From the NCBI RefSeq assembly GCF_024763615.1, contig NC_077223.1, positions 93,372,627 to 93,436,626 of the forward strand: a stretch of 64,000 nt of DNA. Direction: 5' to 3'. The position numbers and the translations under genes are program-made. The notes below the pieces were generated by a model, which saw only the letters and a list, made by a program, of their open reading frames with translations, was not told the DNA's origin and made no database searches. This document shows, one piece after another, positions 13,201 through 22,100 of the stretch. The DNA is from Phlebotomus papatasi. Taxonomy: Eukaryota > Arthropoda > Insecta > Diptera > Psychodidae. The first letter of the stretch is position 1. Each line of letters opens with the position of its first letter.

Positions 13201-13504
13201 TTGCTTCAGAGAGCATTTTATCATCTCTAAACACACGTTACAAGATCGTAAAAATATATCAGGCCATTTCTGACGCGCACTGAGTGGAAAACGGGAGAGA
13301 ATAACCACGGAAAAAAGGTATTTAATTACTTACGCGGCCTTCACTCTTCCAATAAATGAAAAATCCAAACTCGTCCACTTTGAAGAGGCACCCAAACTCC
13401 GTCTCGATGTTGTCCTTCTCCTCTGTCCAGCGGTCAAATACTGATCCATTGAGGAGTGGTTCTGGCACAGGAATTTGCCAATTGAACTCAAATTTCTTGG
13501 TCAT
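1168..13504 (-). CDS. norpA: norpA-type phosphoinositide phospholipase C-beta, complete gene, 9 coding exons per transcript
   Basis: Join (minus strand): 13504-13334, 13133-12936, then either 9683-9604 or 9287-9208, 8905-8829, 8763-8437, 5829-5515, 5453-3896, 1751-1301, 1236-1168. All introns are GT-AG and phases agree; the product is 1081 residues, against about 1095 for Drosophila NORPA. The enzyme hydrolyses PIP2 to IP3 and DAG downstream of Gq at membranes, and in flies it drives phototransduction. Order of parts: PH (about 1-150), EF hands (about 150-300), X box (about 310-465), linker, Y box (about 540-660), C2 (about 680-790), and a charged coiled-coil C-terminus. The PLC catalytic set is visible: His327, Glu357, Asp359, His374, Glu409. 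norpA is preferred over Plc21C because the whole C-terminal coiled coil and tail match NORPA as I remember it. The next gene upstream on the same strand is mRpL33, about 620 bp away. Confidence 0.96.
1301..1751 (-). CDS. norpA: norpA coding exon 8 (C-terminal coiled-coil dimerisation region)
   Basis: This 451-nt exon covers residues 909-1059. It is a long charged helix with the NDKTLKTKGEKDRRLREKK block typical of the PLC-beta C-terminal domain that contacts Gq and membrane. The acceptor is TTTCAG and the donor GTAAGT, phase 0. Confidence 0.95.
2005..2594. mobile_element. CACTGAGA-family MITE, truncated, split by another element
   Basis: The part 2005-2203 and 2557-2594 matches (inverted) the intact copies at 22181, 28425 and 30437. 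It ends TTTTTCTCAGTG-TA. The left end is lost just before TGCGATTAAC. A different element (2204-2556) is inserted at the TTCCGGAA-type site. Confidence 0.8.
2204..2556. mobile_element. GGGGAATTCTGTAA-family MITE, nested copy
   Basis: It is bounded by GAGGGGAATTCTGTAA and the inverse CTTTAAAGAATTCCCCTC-type end. Internal marks are CTGGCAATGCCATATGACAA and CACGCGTGACAATGCCAC. It is an inverted copy of 2755-3098 and sits within the CACTGAGA MITE. Confidence 0.8.
2755..3098. mobile_element. GGGGAATTCTGTAA-family MITE, second copy, inverted
   Basis: A 344-bp element starting GGGGAATTCTGTAATTTTCG and ending ACGTTACAGAATTCCCC. It is closely similar to 2204-2556 in opposite orientation, about 200 bp away. 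A shorter relative is at 19622-19817. Confidence 0.8.
3111..3716 (+). mobile_element. CAGTAGACTCTC-family element carrying a mariner transposase fossil
   Basis: The 3111-3335 part matches the MITE at 11098-11331 (in reverse). Instead of closing with the second end it runs into mariner-like coding at about 3335-3650. Readable pieces are VDWHASNYSIDQELKISQK (helix-turn-helix) and, in another frame, RIYASNFLLKRNEIDQFL. At least one frameshift separates them. It lies in norpA intron 7. Confidence 0.75.
3896..5453 (-). CDS. norpA: norpA coding exon 7 (end of X, linker, Y box, C2, start of coiled coil)
   Basis: This 1558-nt exon covers residues 390-908. It completes X (SFENHC with Glu409, then KILIKNKR), has an acidic X-Y linker, and a Y box with YMPQVFWNAGCQMVSLNFQ. 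A C2 domain with GTYVEVDMYGLPSD and LPLDGLQAGYRHISLR follows. The 3' part is Lys/Glu-rich and begins the C-terminal coiled coil. The donor is GTAGGT. Confidence 0.96.
5515..5829 (-). CDS. norpA: norpA coding exon 6 (catalytic X box)
   Basis: This 315-nt exon covers residues 285-389. It contains the SSHNTYL motif (His327) and CVELDCWDGKGED (Glu357, Asp359) followed by ITHG (His374), the catalytic and calcium-binding residues of eukaryotic phosphoinositide PLC. All are intact, so an active enzyme is expected. Confidence 0.96.
5830..8436. other. norpA intron with transposon debris
   Basis: A 2.6-kb intron between exons 5 and 6. It holds the Tc1 fossil (6787-7430), a patch of CGGTTTGAACCGATTTAAT-type short inverted motifs at 7740-7850 and a G10 run at 8211-8220. 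No further exon was seen. Confidence 0.6.
6787..7430 (-). mobile_element. Tc1-like transposase fossil
   Basis: On the minus strand about 7205-7425 reads DLNPIENIWGILDCHIYADI, then LELKSAILDAWSKSKDKF and TDSMPNCILAI, the C-terminal third of Tc1-type transposases including the catalytic-triad neighbourhood DLNPIEN. The flank has two similar stretches with TACCATAAGGTCACTT at about 6799 and 6981, probably terminal or subterminal repeats. Confidence 0.75.
8437..8763 (-). CDS. norpA: norpA coding exon 5 (EF-hand region)
   Basis: This 327-nt exon covers residues 176-284. It carries the KTEKLVYQCLSDLGLPSGKN and CPRNDIEELFQSI blocks of the PLC-beta EF hands and ends EAIAG before a GTAAGT donor. The intron that follows (8436-5830, about 2.6 kb) holds a Tc1 transposase fossil and a G10 homopolymer at 8211-8220. 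Confidence 0.95.
8829..8905 (-). CDS. norpA: norpA coding exon 4
   Basis: This 77-nt exon covers residues 150-175, with a TTTTGCAG acceptor and a GTTAGA donor. It reads (H)WMRLGFLVDPRGKVPVKVV and then ARTFASG, the PH to EF-hand transition of PLC-beta. The donor departs from GTAAGT and is followed at once by an in-frame stop, so failure to splice would truncate the protein here. Confidence 0.92.
9208..9287 (-). CDS. norpA: norpA exon 3, version B (mutually exclusive candidate)
   Basis: This 80-nt exon has a GTAG acceptor and GTAAGT donor. It encodes IWQQGLRDITHNVKMNNVC and then PRTNLMK, again ending in CA. It aligns with version A with no gaps and differs mainly in its second half. The PRTNLMK ending is closer to the NVCPRVNLMKHW stretch of a known fly NORPA subtype. 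The two copies lie about 320 bp apart, consistent with an old tandem exon duplication. Confidence 0.92.
9604..9683 (-). CDS. norpA: norpA exon 3, version A (mutually exclusive candidate)
   Basis: This 80-nt exon has a CTAG acceptor and GTAAGT donor. It encodes IWLEGLRNITHNVKANNFC and then PMTCLKK, with two bases left over (CA) that join the T of the next exon to make His. It shares entry and exit phase and length with version B at 9287-9208, so including both would break the frame. The PMTCLKK-HWM junction resembles vertebrate PLC-beta-4, as I remember it. Drosophila norpA makes two protein subtypes by alternative exons at this place (about residues 130-155), from published knowledge. Confidence 0.9.
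11098..11331. mobile_element. 234-bp CAGTAGACTCTC MITE with TA duplication
   Basis: The ends are CAGTAGACTCTCTCTCAATT and, inverted, GAGTGAGAGTCTACTG. A TA flanks both sides (11096-11097 and 11332-11333), the Tc1/mariner hallmark. No coding capacity. Confidence 0.85.
12030..12250 (+). mobile_element. mariner-type transposase fossil, decayed
   Basis: With stops ignored, the plus strand reads QDSVTCHIAYEIM, then FLYKTFHDCDFLYW, and later TDLHPSLCALK. This parallels the QDGATCHTA ... W-PPRSCDLTPLDFFLW ... EALK segment of mariner/maT-like transposases found in insects. Several stops and frameshifts show it is dead. Confidence 0.5.
12936..13133 (-). CDS. norpA: norpA coding exon 2 (PH domain)
   Basis: This exon is 198 nt (66 codons), phase 0 at both ends, residues 58-123. 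It encodes the conserved GDVIELCQVSDIRAGG block and ends ICPDAATAK at a GTAAG donor. It feeds the two candidate versions of exon 3. Confidence 0.95.
13334..13504 (-). CDS. norpA: norpA coding exon 1 (start codon, PH domain)
   Basis: This exon gives residues 1-57. The ATG at 13504-13502 sits in an AGGAAA-ATG context, a good insect start. The translation opens MTKKFEFNWQIPVPEP, nearly the fly N-terminus, and ends KSEGR at a GTAAGT donor (phase 0). No upstream exon can be proved; any 5' UTR intron was not identified. Confidence 0.95.
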
Positions 13505-14127
13505 TTTCCTCTTCTATCGTTCTTTTTCTCCACCCCAACAAAAAAAAGAACGATTTTCACCTGTCAGAAGATCCAGAGCAAAAAAAAATCATCTTTTGAT
13601 CTTTCTCAATTTTCGCACTTTTCCACACAAATTACCCAGGCAGAAGATTCACGAGGATGCCACCAAGTGTCCCTTTCACGAAAAAACACAATAATTGGGG
13701 CTAAAACTCAAATATTCACCATACTTTCTGGGATTTTCTTCACTCACAACACGAGTAAACAAAATTTTCAGGGTCCATTTGCAAAAAAATATAGGTAAAC
13801 TAATGACGTAACAGCTGTGAAATTGTACTAGATTTTCTGGAGCGGCAAATCTTCAAGATGTTAACCGGAGGAAATTTGTAGAGAAAATGACTCAAAATAT
13901 TGAGGAAAATTCTGTTTTCCCATGTAATTCAATTAAAAGCCTACTATAGTGTCTACTAAGTATATTTTTAGCATTTCTTTACTCAATACATTCTATGGAT
14001 TCACGTTTCTTGAACGGATTTCCCAGAAGCCATAGAAGACACATGAGCTAGAACTTTTTATAAATTTCTCCTATATTTAGCATTAAATTGCAATATATCT
14101 TTCAATTTTGCAGTGTTTGAGGGTTCT
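13505..14127. promoter_or_regulatory. norpA upstream region between mRpL33 and norpA
   Basis: A 623-bp gap containing the norpA 5' UTR and presumably its promoter. A CRE-like TGACGTAA (about 13804-13811) abuts an E-box CAGCTG. The 17-mer GAAATTGTACTAGATTT (about 13819-13835) recurs at about 14545-14561, 70 bp upstream of the mRpL33 start. These sites are sequence matches only. Confidence 0.35.
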
Positions 14128-14476
14128 TCACTTGATGCTGACGACTTTTTTGCGCTCCCGGTAGAGAGAAGTTTGTTGGACTGAAAGCAATGAAATATTC
14201 CGTGAGCGATATAAATTATCAGTAATTGCAAAAGAAAGTCTATGGATTCTAGAGCAGAACTGATAAAATACTAACTGTAGGGATCAAATCTAAACACTTC
14301 CAATTTCTGTGCAAGTCGTTCTCTTTTCTGGATGTACTTGTGACCAGACACCACACTCTCCATTAGAACAAGAATATCCCTAAAAAACATCAATGAATTA
14401 GAATTTCAAGTACATTAGAATGTTCTTTAACTTACTTGCTCTTGGCTTTTTTAAGTAGAATCTGTGTTAATTGCAT
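14128..14476 (-). CDS. mRpL33: Mitochondrial ribosomal protein L33, complete, 3 exons
   Basis: Join (minus strand): 14476-14436, 14379-14276, 14180-14128, giving 65 residues and TGA. It is a component of the mitochondrial large ribosomal subunit (bL33m). The protein opens MQLTQILLKKAKSKDIL, continues VLMESVVSGHKYIQKRERL, and ends QTSLYRERKKVVSIK, matching the usual 64-65 residue insect protein. Donors are GTAAGT and GTTAGT, and introns are 56 and 95 bp. L33-type proteins are tiny and basic, and this one has about 15 Lys/Arg. It lies between CutA and norpA, all on the same strand. The recognition is from memory of the Drosophila protein, and the match extends over the whole length. Confidence 0.93.
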
Positions 14477-14553
14477 TTTCCACGAAAAATTAGCAGTATT
14501 TTTATTCTTGGAAAAGGAAAACACGATTTTCTGACAGTTCGATGGAAATTGTA

Positions 14554-14895
14554 CTAGATTTCGATGTTTTGTGTCTTGGGGTTAGAAAGAATTCCCGCCA
14601 AAAAGATCCTCATCGCTTTATCATTAAAAATTTCCTGATTATGAAAGAATTTAAATTTAAAAACGTTCTGTTTCTGATAGAGTAAAGATGTAAGAAGTGT
14701 AAGAATAACATTTCTAGTTCGTGATGGCTTCTCAATAAAAGTCCAGTCCAATGGGAATCGCAAAGCACATCGATTCATAGAATTTCTCTTCCTCAACTTC
14801 AAAAATTGAGTCTTGGATGAAAGTTTAGAAAATAACGACAAATGAAGACTTCTTAAAGCAATTCCCATCATCTTTATTGTTATCATTGTTATCAA
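14554..14895 (-). CDS. Unrecognised 113-codon open frame, possibly spurious
   Basis: The open frame lies in the gap between mRpL33 and CutA on the same strand. Its first 50 residues contain many Arg, Lys and Ser and no acidic residue (MITMITIKMMGIALRSLHLS and onward), which would fit a mitochondrial presequence. The remainder has no motif I know. The end overlaps the shared 17-bp motif near 14545. The start lies about 130 bp downstream of the CutA stop. Against it: no family match, AT-driven codon choice, and no splice evidence. It may be mRpL33 5' flank instead. Confidence 0.2.
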   Translation of the reverse strand: MITMITIKMMGIALRSLHLSLFSKLSSKTQFLKLRKRNSMNRCALRFPLDWTFIEKPSRTRNVILTLLTSLLYQKQNVFKFKFFHNQEIFNDKAMRIFLAGILSNPKTQNIEI

Positions 14896-15029
14896 TCAAT
14901 TCATGGTGAATCTAGAAAATATATATATATAAAAGTCAGTAAAATGTCTGCCTGGTGGAAGATTTTCTCAGAGCAAATATAGAGATTTTAGAGGTTTTAT
15001 GTCCAGCATCCAACAACCAATTATTCAGT

Positions 15030-15476
15030 TTATGTTTTGTCTGGAACAGACTTGGACAGCCACTCCATGTACGGTGGATTTCCATTGTCGATGGGCAAAG
15101 AAATGACCTCAGCTACACTGTAGGAGTGATTGTCCCTTATTACCTTGCAGATTTCATCAACACGATTTGTGCGGGTCTTGATCATCATGAGAACCTCAGA
15201 ATCTTCATTGATTTTTCCCTCCCAATCGTAGATGGATGTGATTTGTGGAACGATGTTGATGCACGCAGCCAACTTCTGATTCAGCAGCAAATGAGCCAAT
15301 TTTTTGGCCAGAGCTTCATTTGGGGTCGTGACAAAGGCCACAGAATGGGTTCCGGGTTCGTTCTTTGAGCTGGATGATGACATTGCTGCAAGGTTAAATT
15401 TAGCCGGTGACCGACAAATTAGAGGGACTCCGCTGATATAAATTGCTCCGATGATGAGTTTACTCAAGAATCTCAT
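15030..15476 (-). CDS. CutA: CutA divalent-cation-tolerance family protein, complete single exon
   Basis: This is an intronless frame of 148 residues. The N-terminus (about 1-31) is a hydrophobic and basic leader with MRFLSKLIIGAIYISGV, suggesting a signal or organelle presequence. A Ser-rich segment with a second Met at 32 follows. The CutA core begins SVAFVTTPNEALAKKLAHLL and runs through KLAACINIVPQITSIYDWEG, EVLMMIKT and SLPIDNGNPPYMEWL, the family signature. CutA proteins are very stable trimers; bacterial CutA was linked to copper tolerance, and animal CUTA to acetylcholinesterase anchoring, but the true role is unsettled. Starting at the internal Met would give a cytosolic form; I chose the first Met because the leader is in frame and lacks stops. 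Confidence 0.93.
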   Translation of the reverse strand: MRFLSKLIIGAIYISGVPLICRSPAKFNLAAMSSSSSKNEPGTHSVAFVTTPNEALAKKLAHLLLNQKLAACINIVPQITSIYDWEGKINEDSEVLMMIKTRTNRVDEICKVIRDNHSYSVAEVISLPIDNGNPPYMEWLSKSVPDKT

Positions 15477-15479
15477 TCA

Positions 15480-17498
15480 GTAAGTGAATCACTAAACACT
15501 GAAATGCTATTTTAGATTGTTGAATGTATAATTGAATGATTAGTAACAAAACAAAAGTACGCACAATTGATATTCAGTGATTAATTATGTAAAAATATTT
15601 CCTTATCACTATTTTCACTTTTTGCGTGATGCTCAAGGCGCCAACTTTTGCAATAGAAATACTTTCCACAAGACATATTTCCACATGGTATGTGTCTTGG
15701 CTAATGTTTAGAAAATTACACTAAGAAAAAATAATGATAATGCTTTTTAAAATATATAATTTTTTTAACTGTAATAAAAAAATAAAATAGAATTTTATCA
15801 CTATGTTTCCCGAGAAACAAAGAAACTAGTTATATAAATAATAAAAAAAAATTTTAAGCAAAATTTCGAAATATGGTTTTGATAATAAAATTTAAGAAAA
15901 AAATTCTCGATTACTTACTTTTTTATTGAACTTCTCTGGGTGATTTGAAGAAGTGTGCTAGCGCTATTTATTGATATTTGATCAGTTAATCGCAGTTAAT
16001 TAATTCGATTAATTTATTAATCGCAGTTAATTAATCCTATTAACTATATTTTATACAGAGGTGTGCAAGAACCGTTGAAACCAAATAAATTAGTTCAGGT
16101 AGCGTTTTGACCATTGAAGTTTGTTCGGTTTCAAACGGTTCTTGCACACCTCTGGTTTATAGAATTCTTACTGTGGAAAATAATGTTGTGACGCGAAATA
16201 TTCGTAAAGCAACTCCTAAGGCGACCCACGAAATTCCCTGGGGAAAATCCGAGCATTTGGCATCAAAATAACACATTTGCACCAAAGACTAAAATTCATG
16301 CGAGAAACACATATGCCAGAAAGTATAGTTATCTTCTTCAGTGAGTATCTTTGTTGCACGAGCTCGCTTCCTCGAATATTGAGAGAACGGTTATCGTCAT
16401 CGTCGACTTCAGGATTAGGCTTACCTTGGAAGAGCCATGGTAATTTTTTTACGATATTGGCAAACAAGTGCAGCAAATTATTACCAGAAAATGTGTCGGT
16501 CGAGGCTATTACTTCCTCTTGATGACCTAGGATGAGATTCGAGGCCGTTGCTCCCTTGCCTGGTCATCGTCTACCTACTGCTAAGCCCACCCCATCAAAG
16601 ACAGACTCCAACTGAGGTCAACGCTACTAGAGTACCTCGGAGTTCACGCTTCTCTTTGTTGGATCCCACTACTGAATCGTCGTAAATCATCCAAGTTAAT
16701 CGTCGAAAGCAGTCAACGCATCGTTTAGACAGGGCGTTGAGACTCTTGTCCCCTCTTCTGGATGATAAATCTGGTCTATTATAGCGGAAAGAGGGACAAG
16801 ACCTATGTGTCCTCTATCTAATCAAAATCGTCATTATCTTCAATTTTTTGGGAAATTTCGAGGATATTGCCCCCTTTCCTGGTAGATAATTCTGCACGTA
16901 AGATGTACAGATGTATGACCAGGATGTTGTAGCTGGGTGCTAGAGCCTAATTAGCATTGTATGCGCATCCTTCTATCGCGCCTGACTTCTCATCGTTTTG
17001 GCCTCTTCGTTGCAATATCATTGAGAACGAAAAAGCCAATCCGAAACGGTGGGCCTATGTAGAAGATGCCGTACCCCAAGATGTGAGATGGCACCCCAAG
17101 AGACAAATTCTCCCTTACAAGAGAAAATAACGACTGTCCAGGCTTACGCGTTTGCCAAAGACCTAGGTCCCCTAGGTCAATAAATCGTTAAATTTGAAGT
17201 TAAAGCTACGCATTCAGAATGTCGCTAAAGGCTAGCCCAAGACGTCTATTCCTCCTGCTCTAAAGGTTGAAAAGTCTCCTCCACAACAATAATAAAAAAA
17301 TAAATAAAGGCAGGTCACTTCCGTGATTTCATTTCAATTTTTGAAGGTCAACTTCATGTCTGGAGGCCTGATTTTTTAACCAATTTTCTTAAATTTGGAT
17401 TTTTTTTGAAAGGTTTTGAAATTTCCGACACTTACGAAAATTACATTGATCCCAATTTCAAATAAATCGGTTGATTGCTTGTTTTTTGCTCAAATATT
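15480..17498. other. Intergenic DNA between CutA and talin, no gene recognised
   Basis: No open frame here looks real. The stretch 15960-16035 contains duplicated TTAATCGCAGTTAATTAAT motifs. The part 16210-17300 is less AT-rich than its surroundings and looks like an old transposon body with scrambled frames, but no domain can be read. A small inverted-repeat element lies at 16056-16154 and is listed separately. Confidence 0.4.
16056..16154. mobile_element. 99-bp inverted-repeat element
   Basis: The ends read CAGAGGTGTGCAAGAACCGT and its inverse (ending TTCTTGCACACCTCTG) with about 25 bp of pairing. A TA precedes the left end. The size and lack of coding suggest a minimal MITE. The family is unknown. 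Confidence 0.6.
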
Positions 17499-17583
17499 AT
17501 ATGTGGAGCTCAGAGGCAAAATGACACATATCCTATGCTTTAGCCATAGGATATGTGTCATTTTGCCTCTGAGCTCCACATAT
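17499..17583. repeat. Perfect 39-bp hairpin with 7-nt loop
   Basis: The arm 17499-17537 is the exact reverse complement of 17545-17583, with ctttagc between. The arm contains GTGGAGCTCAGAGGC and GACACATATCC. No mismatch is present in 39 bp, which is unusual for an old element in this genome. Confidence 0.9.
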
Positions 17584-17649
17584 TTATTTTACTATGAGGT
17601 TAAACGGCAAGAGATATCGACTTCTGTTTTTTTCCTTAACTCCTTCATT

Positions 17650-18826
17650 TAAGTCGTCTTTGCTGCCAAATGGATTAACGTTGCTTTATTACAAAAGATC
17701 AAAGCATTAAAATACATCAAACGATACTGAAGAGAAAAACAAAATCCAAAGCCTACTGCGATTGATTTCATATCAAGCTTTGACCAAAATTTTTCGTATA
17801 CACGCTTTAATAGCCAGTCGTCACATATTTCCTGAAAAAAATTGGTCAGATTCATAAAAAGAACCAAACCATGAGAAAAATATGAAGTGTTCGAAGCTAG
17901 ACTAGAATATGTGCGAAGCCTGAAAGCCTTCCCCTTTTCGATCAAAATTGCTGATCAATTCTCTCCTCTAGTCAATCACATCAAAACAAAAGAGATTTGA
18001 TTAAAAGATTTTATTTTTTATTTCTTTTATCGGAGTTAAATACAATAGTTTTATATATAATTTTTTTTTTCAGAGAAGGAAACATCAAGTTCTTACAAAA
18101 GGACTTTTGTACCACTTCTATGTACAAATACAGTAGTAAAAGAATTTTGGCATAATTGTTTTTAGTGTCAAAATTACACATTTGTCACATCTAAATTTTT
18201 GTTTTATTATTATTGTTTTGAAAATTTTTTAAAGGCAATTCCTATTCATTTTAGCCAATATTAGCTGGGGATTCTGCTTTAAGAAGGATTTGCGCAGACA
18301 AATTTCTGCATTTCGAAATAAGTATTTTTTAAAAAATATAAATTCTAGTAAAAATGTTAGATTGTATTAAAATTCTGGCACTTTGTGAATTAACTGTATT
18401 AATAATTAAGTAAAAAATAAAGAACTACCATCTACGTTAATCAAAAATTTGATTTAATATTCACTTTTTTTTATTTATAGTATTTTTTTTTGTTAACAAT
18501 AGAAATTGTTAAGGCAAGTTTTGTTCGTTTTCATCATCATTTTCTCGCACTCTAAAAATCGACAAAAAAATATAAATTGTGCGAGAAGTTGTAATTTTTT
18601 TTTAGAGAAGAAATATTTTATGGCATTATTTACAAAAAAAAAATCTTCATACACTTTTATCTCATTAAAAAAATCATCATAATGATTTGTTTGTTTCTAT
18701 ACAATCGCCACGGGGATGGTTAAAAATGAATTCGTCGCAATAAAAAAATAAAATTGGTTGTTTTTACAAAGCACGATCTACAATGTTAAAAAAAAATTAA
18801 AATTGTACAACGCCTGTTAAGGATGA
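17650..18826. other. Talin 3' UTR side and intergenic DNA
   Basis: About 1.2 kb of very AT-rich DNA downstream of the talin stop. Several TTTATT hexamers (minus-strand AATAAA) occur, for example near 18470 and 18200, as candidate poly(A) signals. At 17875-17938 lies a fragment (gtgttcgaagc ... gcctgaaagcctt) repeated at about 33240-33290. Confidence 0.4.
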
Positions 18827-19100
18827 TCACTTGTCAAGGCGAAAGTTGTGCGTATGCGTCTTGTGTTCGGATCGCGATTCGGTGGTCGTCGTGATGACTC
18901 GTCGCTCGAGAATCCTTTGCTGTGAATTGCCTACCTGTCGGACGGTTGTGTCGCCGCTTTGGCTCAGCTGAACATTGCCACCGCCCTCACTTAGGGACAT
19001 CTTCGAGAAATGCTGCTCGAAGTCCTTCTGCTCCAGGGGCGGCGGAGGTGGCGGGAAGTCATCGTCGCGGTGCACTTGATCATACCTCTTCGTCTCATAC
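18827..19100 (-). CDS. rhea: talin coding exon 12 (C-terminal tail)
   Basis: 91 codons including TGA, entered by a GAAGCAG acceptor and completing a split Arg codon. It reads YETKRYDQVHRDDDFPPPPP, then KMSLSEGGGNVQLS, and ends HTHNFRLDK. The Pro-run could bind profilin or EVH1/SH3 partners, which is inference. The intron before it holds several TA-flanked elements. Confidence 0.85.
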
Positions 19101-22100
19101 CTGCTTCAGTACCAATTGGTGGGGGATACAGGGGATAATGGAAATAGTGGAGGGAGGAAGAAAAAAATTATTGGGTTAATTCGCGATTAGACAGCACTAA
19201 GGTAAAGTACCCTCTAGTCGGCCGGTTTCTCAACTCGGCCAGTTGAATTATTTATCCAATTTTTTAACGTTTTGTAGTCAATTTCTGTGAAATTTTCACT
19301 GATTTACGTTATATATAATATAATACACCTTCTAATGTTAAATCTGTAAGACCGTATTATAACAAATCTAAGTAAATTGAATAAATAGTCGCATTGGCCG
19401 AGTTGAGAAACCGGCCGACTAGAGGGTACTTTACCTTATTTTGTTGACCAGCAAAGCGAAATTTGCACTTGATTGTGACTTCCCAGCTTACTTTTTGTCT
19501 TGCATTAGAAAGGATTAATTTTGAAAAGCTTCTTGATTATATTTACAAATTAAATAGAATTAATTCAATCGGGATATTTACAAAAGACTTGAGGTCAAAT
19601 TCACAAATGTAACCAGTATAGTGGAATTCTGTAACAGGATGACAATGTCATATGACAAATTTTCATGGTAAATTCTGGAGTAAGGCAAGATTGTAAGCAC
19701 ATCTATGACGCTCTCAGTAACTGATATGAGTTGGATTTTTAATTAGGTCATCCGAATTTACCACATAAAAAATTTAAATTTAGTCATATGACATTGTCAT
19801 ACTGTTACAGAATTCCCTCATAGAAAAAAGTAACTAAGGTATACTGAATACACGAATGGTCTGTTCAAATTGGTGTTTGACTTATAAACAGAAATTTAGC
19901 AATGACAATATCAATTATCTCGTACAACACACCATTTTCTCTTAATCTGAGACACCTTTTCAGCTCTCAGAAAGAAGCGAATTTGGTGATATCATTTTCA
20001 AACAGTTAATCAACTGTAATTTTATCTGGTTACGCTCGTCTATTTGACCTCTATTTTTTCAACTTTAAAGAGAAACTTCACAATTTGTAGCTGAGTAAAA
20101 ACTTTGTGTGGTTTTCGTTTTTTTTTAAACACGGTAAAACAATAAATGGTGAACGGAAAAGACTTGTCTCCTTCATTTTTTTTTAAATTTTAAACTGAAT
20201 GAGTGAACAATCCTACGCTTGGTGAATTTTGCTTTACAACAATGATAAGAAGAGCCAGTATAGAATTAATAGAAAGCGACGCCGCTAAGAACGCTTGACA
20301 GCCACAGTATAGGATTGTTCACTCATGCAATTAGAATACCTTTACCTTTAACCCTTTAAGGACGATTGGAACACCGGTGTTCCATAAAGATAATGATTAT
20401 TCTTGCTTACCAAAAGTTAGTTTTTTTCTTATGTTTGTACGTAATTGCAAAGTAGAAGCTTGAAGGAATCTAGGATATTTTTTGCAAGTCTCCAGCTATT
20501 TGCTATATAGTAAATATTTAAGTTTAAAAATGACGAATTTCATATTGAAAAATTATTTCAATTATTTTTTTGTATTTCCAATCTTTTTAAGCAAAACCGT
20601 TTTGGAAAAAGAAACTACAATACTCATACATAATATTTTTCATTGGACTGAAAATTATTATTAGGGGAAGCCGGGGTACCTATAGCCAGGGGTAGATTTA
20701 GTCAGTGGATTTTTCTCGTTTTTCTTAAAATGTACATCGAGCAAAGTATTTTTTAATGAAAGTAGGAACACATCCCCATATTGCCAGAAATATTTTTTAG
20801 GTCTGATCCAGTTATCCTACAATTTAGAAGCATTTTTATAAAATGGATATAAAATTGTAATTTTGATGTTACAGTTTTTGGACCAGCATTTGGTTTTCTG
20901 AGTTTGTAGTCAAGATTTCATAGTTTTACCTCGTTTTTGGTTTAATAAACCTAATTAAAAAATATTTTCCATTTGGATAATAATTATCCAATTTTTTATA
21001 TAAAATGATAAACACTGAAACAGCCCTCGGGGCAGTTGTAGCCACTCTTCCGTGGCGGGCTAAAACTATTAATGATTTTTCATTAGAACCAAAATTATTT
21101 AGAAAATAATCACCAGTGCATCAATTTTTTGAAAATAAGTAGGTAAAAATTGTTATCTTCTGCAAGGAAAATATTTCAAAAATAGGACTAAGAATTTCGA
21201 TATTTTTTATTTTCTAAATTCCTTGTTCGAATTCTAAGAAACTTACGACATTGAAGAAGGTCTGGAGGTTATCTGTAGAAAAAAATTTGAACCACTATCT
21301 TTTTTACCTTGGAAGATATTGTATTTTGAATTATTCGATTTGTGACTTTTTGCCCCAGTCTCCCCTACTCTTTGGACTCTGCGGTACATTTGCAATATGT
21401 ATCGATTCTATGCCTTATTTTATTAAAAAAATTCTACATTTCGACTGTTACCGTCCTGGAGCTTAAACGGTAAAAGATATCACGTTCCGGTCTTCGGTGA
21501 CTCCCAATAAAAGAACGATATCTCAAGACACTTTATTATTTCCCCATCCCCCTCCTACCCTCCAAAACCATGTTCTTTTTGTATTTTTTTCGAAAACGAC
21601 TTCTACGATTTCTTTTATTTTTAGATATGTTTTGGAGGTGGTCCAGGCGAACATTTCGTCCAAGCATACGAATGACCTAAAAAACCGCCATTTTAAATTT
21701 TTAAAGGAAAAGATTTTTACTGCATCGGAAGGTCTATTTTTCAAGCGATTTGGATAAATTTGGATGATTTGGAAAGGTCTTGAAATCTCCAATCTAATTA
21801 CATCGGTCGCAATCGGTAATGAATCGGTTAAGTACCTGCAAATGACCAATCTTTTTAAAATATTCTTCTTTTCTGTCCGTTAACTGGTTACCCAATGAAG
21901 AAATGATCATTGAAAATTAAAATAAATTAATTGATTTCATTTTCTAGTGGGGGCGTGGGCTAAAATAAAAAAAACAATACTCAGTTCAATTTTTTTGTTA
22001 GTAAAAAAATAAACAAAATAAATAGATAAATCCCAAAAGCTTCTGTAAAATGTGATTCAGTTTCTGTATGATGATTTACGTGGAATGACAAAACTAAATA

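Noticed and set aside
3892..13504. Assigning the phospholipase gene as Plc21C
   Set aside because: The C-terminal coiled coil, tail and alternative exon 3 pair match norpA better.
13475..13798. 107-codon plus-strand frame upstream of norpA
   Set aside because: Phe/Ser/Lys low-complexity translation of T-rich 5' flank; overlaps norpA exon 1 in antisense.
14955..15368. 137-codon plus-strand frame
   Set aside because: Antisense shadow of the CutA frame, which has clear family motifs.
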